Assembly (NCBI RefSeq): GCF_000407545.1
Contig: NZ_ASWH01000003.1
Location: 1 to 64,000 of the forward strand
Direction of reading: 5' to 3'
DNA from: Enterococcus gilvus ATCC BAA-350
Lineage (GTDB): Bacteria; Bacillota; Bacilli; Lactobacillales; Enterococcaceae
DNA: 64,000 nt
Shown: positions 43,488 through 51,589 of the stretch, piece after piece
Position numbering within the stretch: the first letter of the stretch is position 1
How the letters are laid out: each line of letters opens with the position of its first letter
Program-made: the position numbers and the translations under genes
The notes under the pieces: model-generated
What the model saw: the letters and a program-made list of their open reading frames with translations, nothing else
What the model was told of the DNA's origin: nothing
Databases searched by the model: none

Positions 43488-44642
43488 CTATTTTTTTATT
43501 GGTCTAGCGATACAGATGTCTCCGCCGTTCAACAGGTACCCAAATGAAAGATCCACTTGTCCCTGGCCGACTTTGCCGTTTTGCATACCACCAGACTCAA
43601 TTATTTTTGTCGTGTTTCCGTGCCAATTTTCTATCAAGACAGCAGTATGTCCATCATTTCCAGCTCCCGATCCTTGATTCACAATAATGATATCGCCTGC
43701 TTTGGCGTCACTTTTTGAGACTTCCTTCAAATATTGATGTGTTCCTCGTGCATCAGGTGTCATACTTCCTGTATACCAACCGACGTTTGCGGGCGTTTTG
43801 TACCCTGCCTTCGTTAAAATAAACCAAACAAAACTTGAACAGTCCGTATATCCTTCTTTATTTGGCGTTTCTATCGTTCCGAATTGTGTTCGCATAGGCT
43901 GTGAGTAGTTAAACCACCCGATAAATTGTTTAGCAGTTTTTACGATGTCTCCGTTGTCACTATCTGAAGTAGAACTAGTACAGTCACTATTGTATTTCTC
44001 TTGTTTTGCGTCAGCGCCCAACGATAAAGCGGCACTTGCGACGGGATCACTCGTGCCTAGTTTGGCAAACCATTTATCGGCATAAGTTAAGCGGTTCCCC
44101 ATAGCAGGGATTCCAGCACGTTCAAACTTTGTTTGCCATTCCTCTGTTGCTTGAGCGACACTGCTCGCTTTTAGTGCGCTTACACCGTTTTTTTCTGCCC
44201 CTTTTAGTTCAGAAATTAGATATTCTAATTGCAGACCTAAATTTGACCACTCCTTGCCCTTGCTGCTGGCAAAGTTTTTTAAACTAGTCGTTCGTCCCGC
44301 TGTCCACTGAGCGATTCCATGACCAGACAGTGGATCATTTGGACGTTCGACCGCTGCTGGGTTCAACTGACTTTCTTGTTCGAAGTTTCCTATCATACCA
44401 ACGAGTCCTTGCGGTGTGGATTCTGGTATTTGTGAACCTACATGATCATAGATAGCTTTTGCATTTTCTTCTTTACTCTTGCTATCTACATTACTGCTTG
44501 CTATCTGTGCGCTTGGAGTAGCACTACAATCACTTTCATCATCAATTTGATTAATAGATGAACTCATAAACACAATAAATACTGTAAAAATTAATAGCAG
44601 TGGGGCAAAAAGCCCCACTGCTATTTTTAACTTTTTCTTCAT
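43488..44642 (-). CDS. Bifunctional peptidoglycan hydrolase (lysozyme-like + NlpC/P60)
   Basis: 384 residues. N-terminal TM or signal anchor (IAVGLFAPLLLIFTVFIVF), phage-tail-lysozyme-like domain at about 60-190 (catalytic Glu in MIGNFEQESQLNP; GHGIAQWTAGR), and an NlpC/P60-type domain at about 230-384 with Cys in YTDCSSFVW and His in DGHTAVLIENW. Opens the wall for the transfer channel, as TcpG/CwlT/VirB1-like enzymes do in Gram-positive conjugation. Confidence 0.9.
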   Translation of the reverse strand: MKKKLKIAVGLFAPLLLIFTVFIVFMSSSINQIDDESDCSATPSAQIASSNVDSKSKEENAKAIYDHVGSQIPESTPQGLVGMIGNFEQESQLNPAAVERPNDPLSGHGIAQWTAGRTTSLKNFASSKGKEWSNLGLQLEYLISELKGAEKNGVSALKASSVAQATEEWQTKFERAGIPAMGNRLTYADKWFAKLGTSDPVASAALSLGADAKQEKYNSDCTSSTSDSDNGDIVKTAKQFIGWFNYSQPMRTQFGTIETPNKEGYTDCSSFVWFILTKAGYKTPANVGWYTGSMTPDARGTHQYLKEVSKSDAKAGDIIIVNQGSGAGNDGHTAVLIENWHGNTTKIIESGGMQNGKVGQGQVDLSFGYLLNGGDICIARPIKK

Positions 44643-44654
44643 TCGCTTAGTCCT

Positions 44655-46229
44655 CTACTCTTTAGGAGTGGATGTACTGGACTGCGCACCTATATTTGAC
44701 GCTGCTGTTTCATTATTTTCCGTACCTGTTTGTACATTTTCTACGGTTTTCTTTTCTCCTACAGGCTGATTCGCTAGTTGATCTGTTTGAACCGGCTGCT
44801 GCAGAGGCGTTGTTGAAGTATCCACAACAGACACTTTCACTGGTGCTTCGAGGGTTACTGGTACTTCGGGTTTGTTTTGTGAAACACCAGGTACTGGATA
44901 CTTCGCAAAGTCTTCAACAGCGGCGTTAGCTGCTTCATTTTGAGTCGCAGCTTGGTTATTAACCACGTTCACCGCATCTTTCGCGTTATTAATGGCTTGT
45001 TGACTCTCTTCTTTATTTACACTATTTATCTGTGTGTTTACTACATTATTCGTCGTGTTTAATTTTTCGTTAGCATCAACTGCTTGATTCATTTCAGGTT
45101 GTACAGCTTCGGCTACTTCGTTGTGTTTCTTAGCAGTATTCACAGCTGTATTTGTTTCATTGTTAATCGCTGTTTTTTCTTGTTTTATATCTTGGTACTC
45201 AGTTTTCGTTTTTTCTAATGTATTTAATGTTGCTTGAACTTTTGATACATTTTCATTCATCTGCTTAGTTGAAGCATTCGCTTTTTCTTGCGCTTCTTGT
45301 AATTCTTTTACTTTATTACTCAATTTCGCATACGTCGTTTGATAAATTTCTTGATTTGCTTCCGTCACTGTTCCGTCGGTTTCCAACAATCCATGTAATT
45401 CATTTGCAATTTCTTGATACTCACTGACTAAGGATTCAACTGTATCCCATTGGTTGTCAGCTTCAACCACTTTATCACTTGTCGTTTCTTCAATTGAGGA
45501 TAGTTGTGCTAATTCATCTTGAATAGCTTTTAGTCGATCGGTCAATCCCTCTGCTTTTTGTTTTGCCGTAGTTAGCTCTGCTCTTGACTTGTCTATCAAC
45601 TCAGGAATATTAGCATCTGGCTTAGGCTCCGGATCGGGTGTTGGATCAGGCTTTGGATTAGGAGTTGGAGTTGGTATAGGAATTACATTTGACTGTTCAC
45701 CATCTTTCGAACCTTTATTAGTGGAATCATCCAGTGAAGTATCTTTTGTCGGCTTTTTTACATTATCTGCGGAAAGCGAAAGTTGTTGGTTGCCTTTTTC
45801 TCTATTTGGTTGTGATAAAAGAACATCTTTTACTTCTGATTTTTTATGATTTCTTTGTTCGATTTCAGCGTCTATCTTTGCCATCTCTTTTTTTATCGCA
45901 CTACGATCAAGTTTTTGAACTTTCGCGTTTGGTAAGTCACCAATCGCATTGGTGATCGTTCCTGGTGTAAGTATGTCCAAAACCTTATCTTTAGCTTCTT
46001 TTTTGATGTCATCAATCACCTTATTTGCTTTATTTTTGCCTTTGGATTTTTCAATAACAGAACTTTTTTTTGTTGAATCACCAGTTGCTGAGATCTTTTG
46101 ATCACTTGTTTCAGGTGTGTTGTTCACGTAACTGGCATAGCCAATACCGCCGCCTATCAACGCTACTGCAAATAAACTTATGCCTATTTTTTTGAATCGA
46201 TTCAACTTTTGATCTTTGTTTCCGTTCAT
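44655..46229 (-). CDS. Secreted coiled-coil transfer-operon protein
   Basis: 524 residues. N-terminal membrane segment (FKKIGISLFAVALIGGGIGY), a Pro/Asp-rich spacer (TPTPNPKPDPTPDPEPKPD) at about 185-205, then a long coiled coil (about 210-430) and a Pro/Gln/Thr tail without LPxTG. Probably anchored by its N-terminus and spanning the wall. Possible mating-contact or channel-sheath function; unknown. Confidence 0.65.
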   Translation of the reverse strand: MNGNKDQKLNRFKKIGISLFAVALIGGGIGYASYVNNTPETSDQKISATGDSTKKSSVIEKSKGKNKANKVIDDIKKEAKDKVLDILTPGTITNAIGDLPNAKVQKLDRSAIKKEMAKIDAEIEQRNHKKSEVKDVLLSQPNREKGNQQLSLSADNVKKPTKDTSLDDSTNKGSKDGEQSNVIPIPTPTPNPKPDPTPDPEPKPDANIPELIDKSRAELTTAKQKAEGLTDRLKAIQDELAQLSSIEETTSDKVVEADNQWDTVESLVSEYQEIANELHGLLETDGTVTEANQEIYQTTYAKLSNKVKELQEAQEKANASTKQMNENVSKVQATLNTLEKTKTEYQDIKQEKTAINNETNTAVNTAKKHNEVAEAVQPEMNQAVDANEKLNTTNNVVNTQINSVNKEESQQAINNAKDAVNVVNNQAATQNEAANAAVEDFAKYPVPGVSQNKPEVPVTLEAPVKVSVVDTSTTPLQQPVQTDQLANQPVGEKKTVENVQTGTENNETAASNIGAQSSTSTPKE

Positions 46230-46240
46230 CTATATTCCTC

Positions 46241-47404
46241 CTATAAATTGAGCAGTTCTTCCTTTGCATCAAACAACGCATTCATTGTCTTTTCAATCTC
46301 TTCTTTATTGTCAACTGGATTTTTCTTCAATTCGGTTAGTTTTTTTTCAAGACTTCTGATTTCGTCTTGTTTTTGTTCATACTTATAAACATATTTTTCA
46401 AGTTCGGGGCTTTTTGTTTCATCCACGATTCTTTTTGCTTCAGATAATTGATCCGTCTTTAAATAGCAGTAGCCTACTAAAACAAGACGATCTTGACTCC
46501 CCTTAAAGTCACTTTTTTCTCGTTCGTACTCTTTCAATGCTTTGGCATAATCTGTTTCTAAGATTGCTAAGTCAAATTTCCCAAAAGGGGTCGGATAGAC
46601 TTTTTGAAATTGAAGCAATGCGTCTTTATTTTTTTTATCTTTTGAATCTACTATCTTGTCATACAACACTTGTTCAATGGCTGCTTGCTTATCAGGGTAT
46701 TCTTTTCCCGCTTCTAAGTAGTAGCCCTTTTTCATCAACTCACTGTACTTTGGCTTTTCTTGTGCCGTAGTAGATGAAAAATAGTTGAAGCAAAGTCCAC
46801 CAATAATTAACATTAATAAAAAGACACCTAAGATAAGAAAAACGTTTCTATTTTTAAAAATAGAAGGTTTTATCTTCTTAGGTGTCTTTTCTTGTGTCTT
46901 CTGTACGGTATTTTTAGGATTTTTGGCAACCTTTTTTTTACCCGGTACTACGCTTATCGGTTCGTCCATGGTTACTTCTTCTATTTCCTTAGCGTCTACT
47001 GGTTCATCAATGACCGGTGGAGATTCGAAGTTTTTTGTTTTCTTGTCCCTTTTTCGATTTTCTGATGGTTTCTTTTTTTTCCTTTTAGTTGTTCCTTCTA
47101 GTTCTTGACTCAGAGTGGATAAAAATATTTGAATATCCGGTGATAGAGACTCTCCATCTTCTGTCAGCTCTTCTTCAATTATTCGAATCAGATTTAAGTC
47201 TTCGACGGGTAAGTCTAATTCATCTGCATAAACTGGTAGTTCTTGCGTTTCATCATAATAGAGTTGGTAAGAGACAGACCCAAGTTCACCATCGGTAAGT
47301 AGATCATTGTTTTGTCTCGTCAACAGCATCATACCATCTGATAACACAAATCGTTTACTCTCAGGTAAATCAATCCCTTCTACCCCAGCGAATTGTATCT
47401 GCAT
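46241..47404 (-). CDS. Single-pass membrane protein with TPR-like C-terminus
   Basis: 387 residues. Cytosolic N-terminal domain (1-100), Lys-rich linker, TM at about 191-213 (VFLILGVFLLMLIIGGLCF), then an all-helical extracellular part with TPR-like pattern (ALKEYEREKSDFKG, YCYLKTDQLSEAKRIVDE). The topology recalls EssB of type VII secretion, but similarity is not clear. Operon member. Confidence 0.6.
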   Translation of the reverse strand: MQIQFAGVEGIDLPESKRFVLSDGMMLLTRQNNDLLTDGELGSVSYQLYYDETQELPVYADELDLPVEDLNLIRIIEEELTEDGESLSPDIQIFLSTLSQELEGTTKRKKKKPSENRKRDKKTKNFESPPVIDEPVDAKEIEEVTMDEPISVVPGKKKVAKNPKNTVQKTQEKTPKKIKPSIFKNRNVFLILGVFLLMLIIGGLCFNYFSSTTAQEKPKYSELMKKGYYLEAGKEYPDKQAAIEQVLYDKIVDSKDKKNKDALLQFQKVYPTPFGKFDLAILETDYAKALKEYEREKSDFKGSQDRLVLVGYCYLKTDQLSEAKRIVDETKSPELEKYVYKYEQKQDEIRSLEKKLTELKKNPVDNKEEIEKTMNALFDAKEELLNL

Positions 47405-47407
47405 AAT

Positions 47408-47677
47408 CTATCCCACCGTTTCTAATGCCTCACAAAAGACTACTTTTATGGGCGAATTATCAGAGAACTTAATTCGGTACTCTTGATCCTTTGTTGCAAG
47501 GATATACGTTTGTTCAACTGTGTCTTCTAATACAACTGTGAACTCGTTTGCCTGTACATCAAACCGCTCTTGTATCGCACGATTTCTTTTCATTTCTTTT
47601 ACTTTGGGAATAGAGGCGAGCTGATAGCCGCCAAACCCTCCTATAATTAACAACACAATACCGAAAATGACTAACAT
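47408..47677 (-). CDS. Small membrane protein of the transfer operon
   Basis: 89 residues; N-terminal TM (VIFGIVLLIIGGFGGYQLA) and a soluble C-terminal domain (EFTVVLEDTVEQTYILAT). Three bases separate it from the next gene. Family unknown. Confidence 0.6.
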   Translation of the reverse strand: MLVIFGIVLLIIGGFGGYQLASIPKVKEMKRNRAIQERFDVQANEFTVVLEDTVEQTYILATKDQEYRIKFSDNSPIKVVFCEALETVG

Positions 47678-47768
47678 ACTTTTCCTTCTTTCTCTATTAT
47701 CTGTCCATGAAATAGCAAAACGTCCAATTACTTACTGTTCTTTTCGCAATGGTTGGGGTATTCATACT

Positions 47769-48035
47769 CTATTGCTGTCCAATCCTTCTGAGTTTATTTA
47801 GAATTTTTTCTGTTTCAGGATTATAAAGATTGTGCGCCTCATCTTGAATTGGGTAACGGCTTTTTGTATTACCTGCTTGAGTCACAAGTCCGCTGCTTGG
47901 CAGTTGGAGATCGTGCGATCGATCGTTTTCTCTTTTAATGTTTTCCTCCCAAAACAAGCCTATTTCCCCTTTTGGGTCCACAAAAACGACGTCTCTTCTT
48001 TCTCGGATAAAATAAAATGGAAGTATATCTCTCAT
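47769..48035 (-). CDS. Hypothetical protein, first gene of the transfer operon
   Basis: 88 residues, AAAAGGGGAAAAG before the ATG. Soluble; MRDILPFYFIRERRDVVFVD at the start, no domain recognised. A terminator at 48136-48165 lies upstream, so a transfer promoter is expected between 48036 and 48135. Confidence 0.5.
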   Translation of the reverse strand: MRDILPFYFIRERRDVVFVDPKGEIGLFWEENIKRENDRSHDLQLPSSGLVTQAGNTKSRYPIQDEAHNLYNPETEKILNKLRRIGQQ

Positions 48036-48135
48036 TACTTTTCCCCTTTTCCTAAAATTTTCAACTTAATCGTACTAATTTTTGAACCAGGCTTATTTAT
48101 GAAAAGCGTTTATATTTAAATTTAATTCTCAATGT

Positions 48136-48165
48136 AAAAAAAAACACTCGATTTTTTATCAAGTG
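48136..48165 (-). terminator. Rho-independent terminator after the GH73-M23 hydrolase gene
   Basis: On the minus strand CACTTGAT pairs with ATCGAGTG (one G-T pair) and is followed by nine T. It separates the surface/regulatory cluster from the transfer operon. Confidence 0.85.
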
Positions 48166-48186
48166 AATCCATTGTTTCAAATTTTC

Positions 48187-49596
48187 TTAATTACTAAATA
48201 GGACACTTTGAGGATCAAGCAGCAGGCCTTGAGACAAGCTGCTGTCCTTGCAGACTTCCAAGTGTAAATGGTCGCCTGTACTGTTTCCAGTGCTTCCCAC
48301 ATAACCAATTGTTTGTCCTTGTTCTACTTTATCTCCTGCTTTGACCGTATATTGTTGCTGATGAGCATAGAGTGTTGTCATACCGTCTGCATGTTGGATC
48401 ACCACGTAATTGCCCCACGAATAATGGTACTCCGCTTTTAGGACTGTTCCTGCTTTGCTTGCATGGATTGGTTCTCCTTGTGCAGCCGCAAAGTCTAACC
48501 CACGGTGGAATTCTGATCCTCGATTACCATAAGGGCTAGAAATGGTGTAATTATCAAGCGGCACTTTGTATCCTTCCGTACTAACGGCAGCTCCTTGAAC
48601 TTCCTTATCATATTTTATAAGATCATAGGTTTCGATTAAGCCATTTAGTTTTTGATTATAGCTTGTGTCTGTCGCATAGCGCCCTGTAAGGAACTTCGTT
48701 GCTGCCTGATAGGTCTTTGCGTTCGTCTTCCAAACACCTGAATAATAGTTTGAATTGCCTGAAATACCTTCTTTAATTAGCTTCGCATAATCCGTCAAGC
48801 TATCTTCGTAGTTTTCATAGACACGAAATCCCGCTTGTGTTGCGTACAAATTTCCATTCCCGAAATCTTCTTCAGTTGCCATCGATACAGTCTTACCGTT
48901 GTGGGTCCCTTTGATTCCGAACAGGTTGTAATTTGGAGCTTTTGCTAAACTACTTTGACCTGAAGCAGATTCTAAAATTGCTTGAGCGATCATGACAGAC
49001 CCATACAGATCATGTTCTTTCCCGATTTTACGAGCAGGCTCGCCAATCTTTCGAATAAAACTTTCCACGGATTCATCTTTTTCAAAATGGATTGCTCCAT
49101 CTTGTGTGACGGTACTCGATGGAACAGTTTGTGACAAGTCCGCTGTTGCGCTATGATCGACTTGTGTTTGAGGTGTTGGTGATTCTTGTGGAGCTTGTTG
49201 AGGTTGCTGCGTGTTTATTGGTCGTGTCGGTGATACTTCGGTTGGTTTCTCTGGTTGTTTCGCTTCTTCTTTTTTTGGTTCTTCTTTTTTGGGCTGTTCT
49301 GATTGGCTTGGTTGCGTCGATTCCGACGGCTTCGTCGTGCTGCTTGAAGGCGAGATCTCACTACTTGGTACCGTACTAGTTTCCGTCGATGGGACCGTAG
49401 AAGATTCACTGCTTGATGTTGAACTGGTATCTGAGGATTCTACCTGCTCTTTCAATTCTTTATCTTCTGAAGCTTTTTGTACTTGTTCCGTATTTTCTTG
49501 TGTTTGAGAATCATCAGCAAGTACCTGTAACGGTGTCATTAAAAACGTCTGCAATGACAGCAACAAAGCCGAGACAATCGTTGAAAATTTCTTCAT
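48187..49596 (-). CDS. Secreted peptidoglycan hydrolase (GH73 glucosaminidase + M23 endopeptidase)
   Basis: 469 residues. Signal peptide (VSALLLSLQTFLMTPLQVLAD), Ser/Thr/Pro/Glu-rich linker (about 30-160), glucosaminidase domain (about 170-320; catalytic Glu in AQAILESASGQS, NYNLFGIKG), then a complete M23 domain (about 340-460; FHRGLDF and GDHLHLEV zinc ligands). Similar two-domain enzymes help conjugation or cell separation. It lies outside the main tra operon behind its own terminator. Confidence 0.92.
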   Translation of the reverse strand: MKKFSTIVSALLLSLQTFLMTPLQVLADDSQTQENTEQVQKASEDKELKEQVESSDTSSTSSSESSTVPSTETSTVPSSEISPSSSTTKPSESTQPSQSEQPKKEEPKKEEAKQPEKPTEVSPTRPINTQQPQQAPQESPTPQTQVDHSATADLSQTVPSSTVTQDGAIHFEKDESVESFIRKIGEPARKIGKEHDLYGSVMIAQAILESASGQSSLAKAPNYNLFGIKGTHNGKTVSMATEEDFGNGNLYATQAGFRVYENYEDSLTDYAKLIKEGISGNSNYYSGVWKTNAKTYQAATKFLTGRYATDTSYNQKLNGLIETYDLIKYDKEVQGAAVSTEGYKVPLDNYTISSPYGNRGSEFHRGLDFAAAQGEPIHASKAGTVLKAEYHYSWGNYVVIQHADGMTTLYAHQQQYTVKAGDKVEQGQTIGYVGSTGNSTGDHLHLEVCKDSSLSQGLLLDPQSVLFSN

Positions 49597-49609
49597 TCAA
49601 AAGTTCCTC

Positions 49610-49732
49610 CTATTCAATTCTATTATTTTGCATATCGTCGTACTTTCCTGCACTTAATAAAGCAATTAATACTACGCCAACAATCAGCCCGATTGAAAAG
49701 GCGAGTGCAATACTTACTACAAACAAAATCAT
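49610..49732 (-). CDS. DUF3789-like small membrane protein (40 residues)
   Basis: ATG 49732 with AGAGG upstream; one TM (VVSIALAFSIGLIVGVVLI) and polar tail KYDDMQNNRIE. Matches the short DUF3789 proteins common on enterococcal and streptococcal conjugative elements. Role unknown. Confidence 0.65.
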   Translation of the reverse strand: MILFVVSIALAFSIGLIVGVVLIALLSAGKYDDMQNNRIE

Positions 49733-49742
49733 TTTTTTACCT

Positions 49743-50102
49743 CTATCCAATTCTTGATAAAGCTCTTAATTCACGAGGAATAAAGCACCTTATCTCCTCT
49801 TCGTTAAATCCTACTCTTAGTTTTTTCCCATCAAATAGGATCGAACTTTTTAAAGGTCTAGGATCATCAATCAGCAACTCTAAGGCCATATTCAACGTCA
49901 GATCGTCAAATTTTATTTTTGTCGTTCGTTTTAAGAGATTACTTAAACCATTGTCTGTAAATGATAGTAAGACCTTCAATTCTTTCTTATCGAGTACGTT
50001 ACTTCGTAATCGAGTTTCTATGAAATCGACGTCGTGATCATTTAACCATTTTGTAACTTTTCGAGAGGAAGAATTGCTTTCAGTATAAATTTTTAATTCC
50101 AA
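49743..50102 (-). CDS. Spx/ArsC-family protein lacking the CxxC redox switch
   Basis: 119 residues, the length of Spx. The N-terminus reads IYTESNSSSRKVTKWL where Spx has a Cys-x-x-Cys; only one Cys is present, near the C-terminus (IRCFIPRELRALSRI, resembling the Spx RNA-polymerase alpha-CTD-binding end). If it binds RNA polymerase it would do so without thiol sensing. Sits in a regulator cluster with two Xre proteins. Confidence 0.75.
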   Translation of the reverse strand: MELKIYTESNSSSRKVTKWLNDHDVDFIETRLRSNVLDKKELKVLLSFTDNGLSNLLKRTTKIKFDDLTLNMALELLIDDPRPLKSSILFDGKKLRVGFNEEEIRCFIPRELRALSRIG

Positions 50103-50111
50103 TGAATCGCC

Positions 50112-50318
50112 TCATTTCTTAAAATCATCTGGTAGAATATCGTCGATCAAAACATCCAACACTCTTGCTAAGTTACTAATGAAAGAGAACGACGGGTTTT
50201 TCGTACTTCCTTTTTTAACTCGAGTAAGCGTTGCAGCGTCTCTTGCTGGTAACAATTTCCTTAGTTGTTCTTCTGATATGCCTTTATCTTCAAGTATTTT
50301 TTCAATTTTCTTCCACAT
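50112..50318 (-). CDS. Xre-family HTH regulator
   Basis: 68 residues, a single HTH_3 domain: IEKILEDKGISEEQLRKLLPARDAATLTRV, then FISNLARVLDVLIDDI. Stand-alone Cro/C1-like DNA-binding protein. One of a pair with 50334-50540; likely controls the plasmid surface or transfer genes. Confidence 0.85.
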   Translation of the reverse strand: MWKKIEKILEDKGISEEQLRKLLPARDAATLTRVKKGSTKNPSFSFISNLARVLDVLIDDILPDDFKK

Positions 50319-50333
50319 TCTCTGAATCCTCTC

Positions 50334-50540
50334 TTACTCGACAACGTCGTCCAGCTTAAACACCTCTACTGGGACGTTCAACGCATTCGCTACTTGGCAC
50401 ATAAATTTGAGTCGCGGCCATTTGATCGCTCCTGTTTTGAGCTTCGTAATGCGGCACGATTGAATATTCATGCGCTGCGCGAGATCATATTGCGTCACTC
50501 GTTGTTCCATCATGACGGCTTCGATTTTATCCCACATCAT
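50334..50540 (-). CDS. Xre-family HTH regulator
   Basis: 68 residues, single HTH domain (IEAVMMEQRVTQYDLAQRMN, CRITKLKTGAIKWPRL). Diverged from its neighbour at 50112 but of the same architecture. Downstream of the sortase gene on the same strand. Confidence 0.85.
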   Translation of the reverse strand: MMWDKIEAVMMEQRVTQYDLAQRMNIQSCRITKLKTGAIKWPRLKFMCQVANALNVPVEVFKLDDVVE

Positions 50541-50567
50541 ACCTTCTCTTCTCCTCTTTTTTTATTT

Positions 50568-51521
50568 TTAGTCCAATGTTAGATAGGCTTTTAAAAAAGC
50601 GCCTAATACCACTAGATAGCCGCCACCTATTAAGATCGGTGACGAACTTAACGTGACGAACAAGTTGATACAAAACTTTTGTAAAACGGAATAAATCGGT
50701 TTTTTATCACTCGTTTTAGCTGTCAGATGATCGACCGTCTCTTGGGATGCTTCCGTTCTCTTCTTAGGCTCCGAAGAGCTTTGCGCCGTTCCAGATCCTC
50801 TTTCTTCAATCAATCCTAAACCGAGTTTAACTTCGGTTCGTGCGTCCTCTGCTGGATACCTCTTTACGAACGTTCCTTGTACAACGGCACGATTCGGGGT
50901 ATTGATGCCACCTTCACAACGAATGAGCGTCATCAATGCTTCGTCGCCATTTTCAGGCCCTTCTAGCAGTTCCCCTGCAGACTGATCGACGACAGCGTTC
51001 TTCCTTGCCACATATTCATAAACATTTGTAAAATCGGTGGCATAAAACACCTGATTCAACGCGGTTTTTGGTAACTTTCCTAATGCGCCGCCACCTTGAA
51101 CAATATTGTGTGCGAGGACAACATAATTATCTTTTCCCAACTGTTGGGTTGGAGAATACGTTCCAACTCCAACCATTAAATTCTGGTTGTCCATACCTGC
51201 TAATATCTTTGTTCGTATATCTGCACTCGGGATATATATTGCGCCGATTCCCCACTGCTTAGTGATTTTTTTTAAACTTAGCTGCGCTTGTGCAAAAGCT
51301 TCAGGTGTCACGGGTTTGATTTGACTTTCGTCATAGTTAGCATGTTCTGTTTGTTGCTTGATTCTTTCTTGGCTTGTTTTTTTTGGTTCAATTCGGTGTG
51401 TCATTTGCTCGGCATTGCGATCTGCATTCTGCAATAAATAGTAGCCATAATAGCTGCCGCACGCGAAGACAATTCCCGAAACAAGCCATAAAATAGGTAG
51501 AGCTCTCAATGCTTTTCTCAC
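50568..51521 (-). CDS. Sortase with N- and C-terminal membrane segments
   Basis: 317 residues from the GTG at 51521, chosen because AAGGAGGGC is 6-8 bases upstream. N-terminal TM at about 8-28, sortase core with His in VVLAHNIVQ, Cys in TLIRCEGG and Arg in NRAVVQGTF, and a C-terminal TM (SPILIGGGYLVVLGAFL). Directly downstream of the LPQTSGE surface protein, which is its likely substrate. Class not settled; the TM layout is class C-like. Confidence 0.88.
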   Translation of the reverse strand: MRKALRALPILWLVSGIVFACGSYYGYYLLQNADRNAEQMTHRIEPKKTSQERIKQQTEHANYDESQIKPVTPEAFAQAQLSLKKITKQWGIGAIYIPSADIRTKILAGMDNQNLMVGVGTYSPTQQLGKDNYVVLAHNIVQGGGALGKLPKTALNQVFYATDFTNVYEYVARKNAVVDQSAGELLEGPENGDEALMTLIRCEGGINTPNRAVVQGTFVKRYPAEDARTEVKLGLGLIEERGSGTAQSSSEPKKRTEASQETVDHLTAKTSDKKPIYSVLQKFCINLFVTLSSSPILIGGGYLVVLGAFLKAYLTLD

Positions 51522-51589
51522 TATGCCCTCCTTAAACATCAGACACATAATAGAGCCCGAGCACTCTCTGAGTGCTCAGACAAAAAATA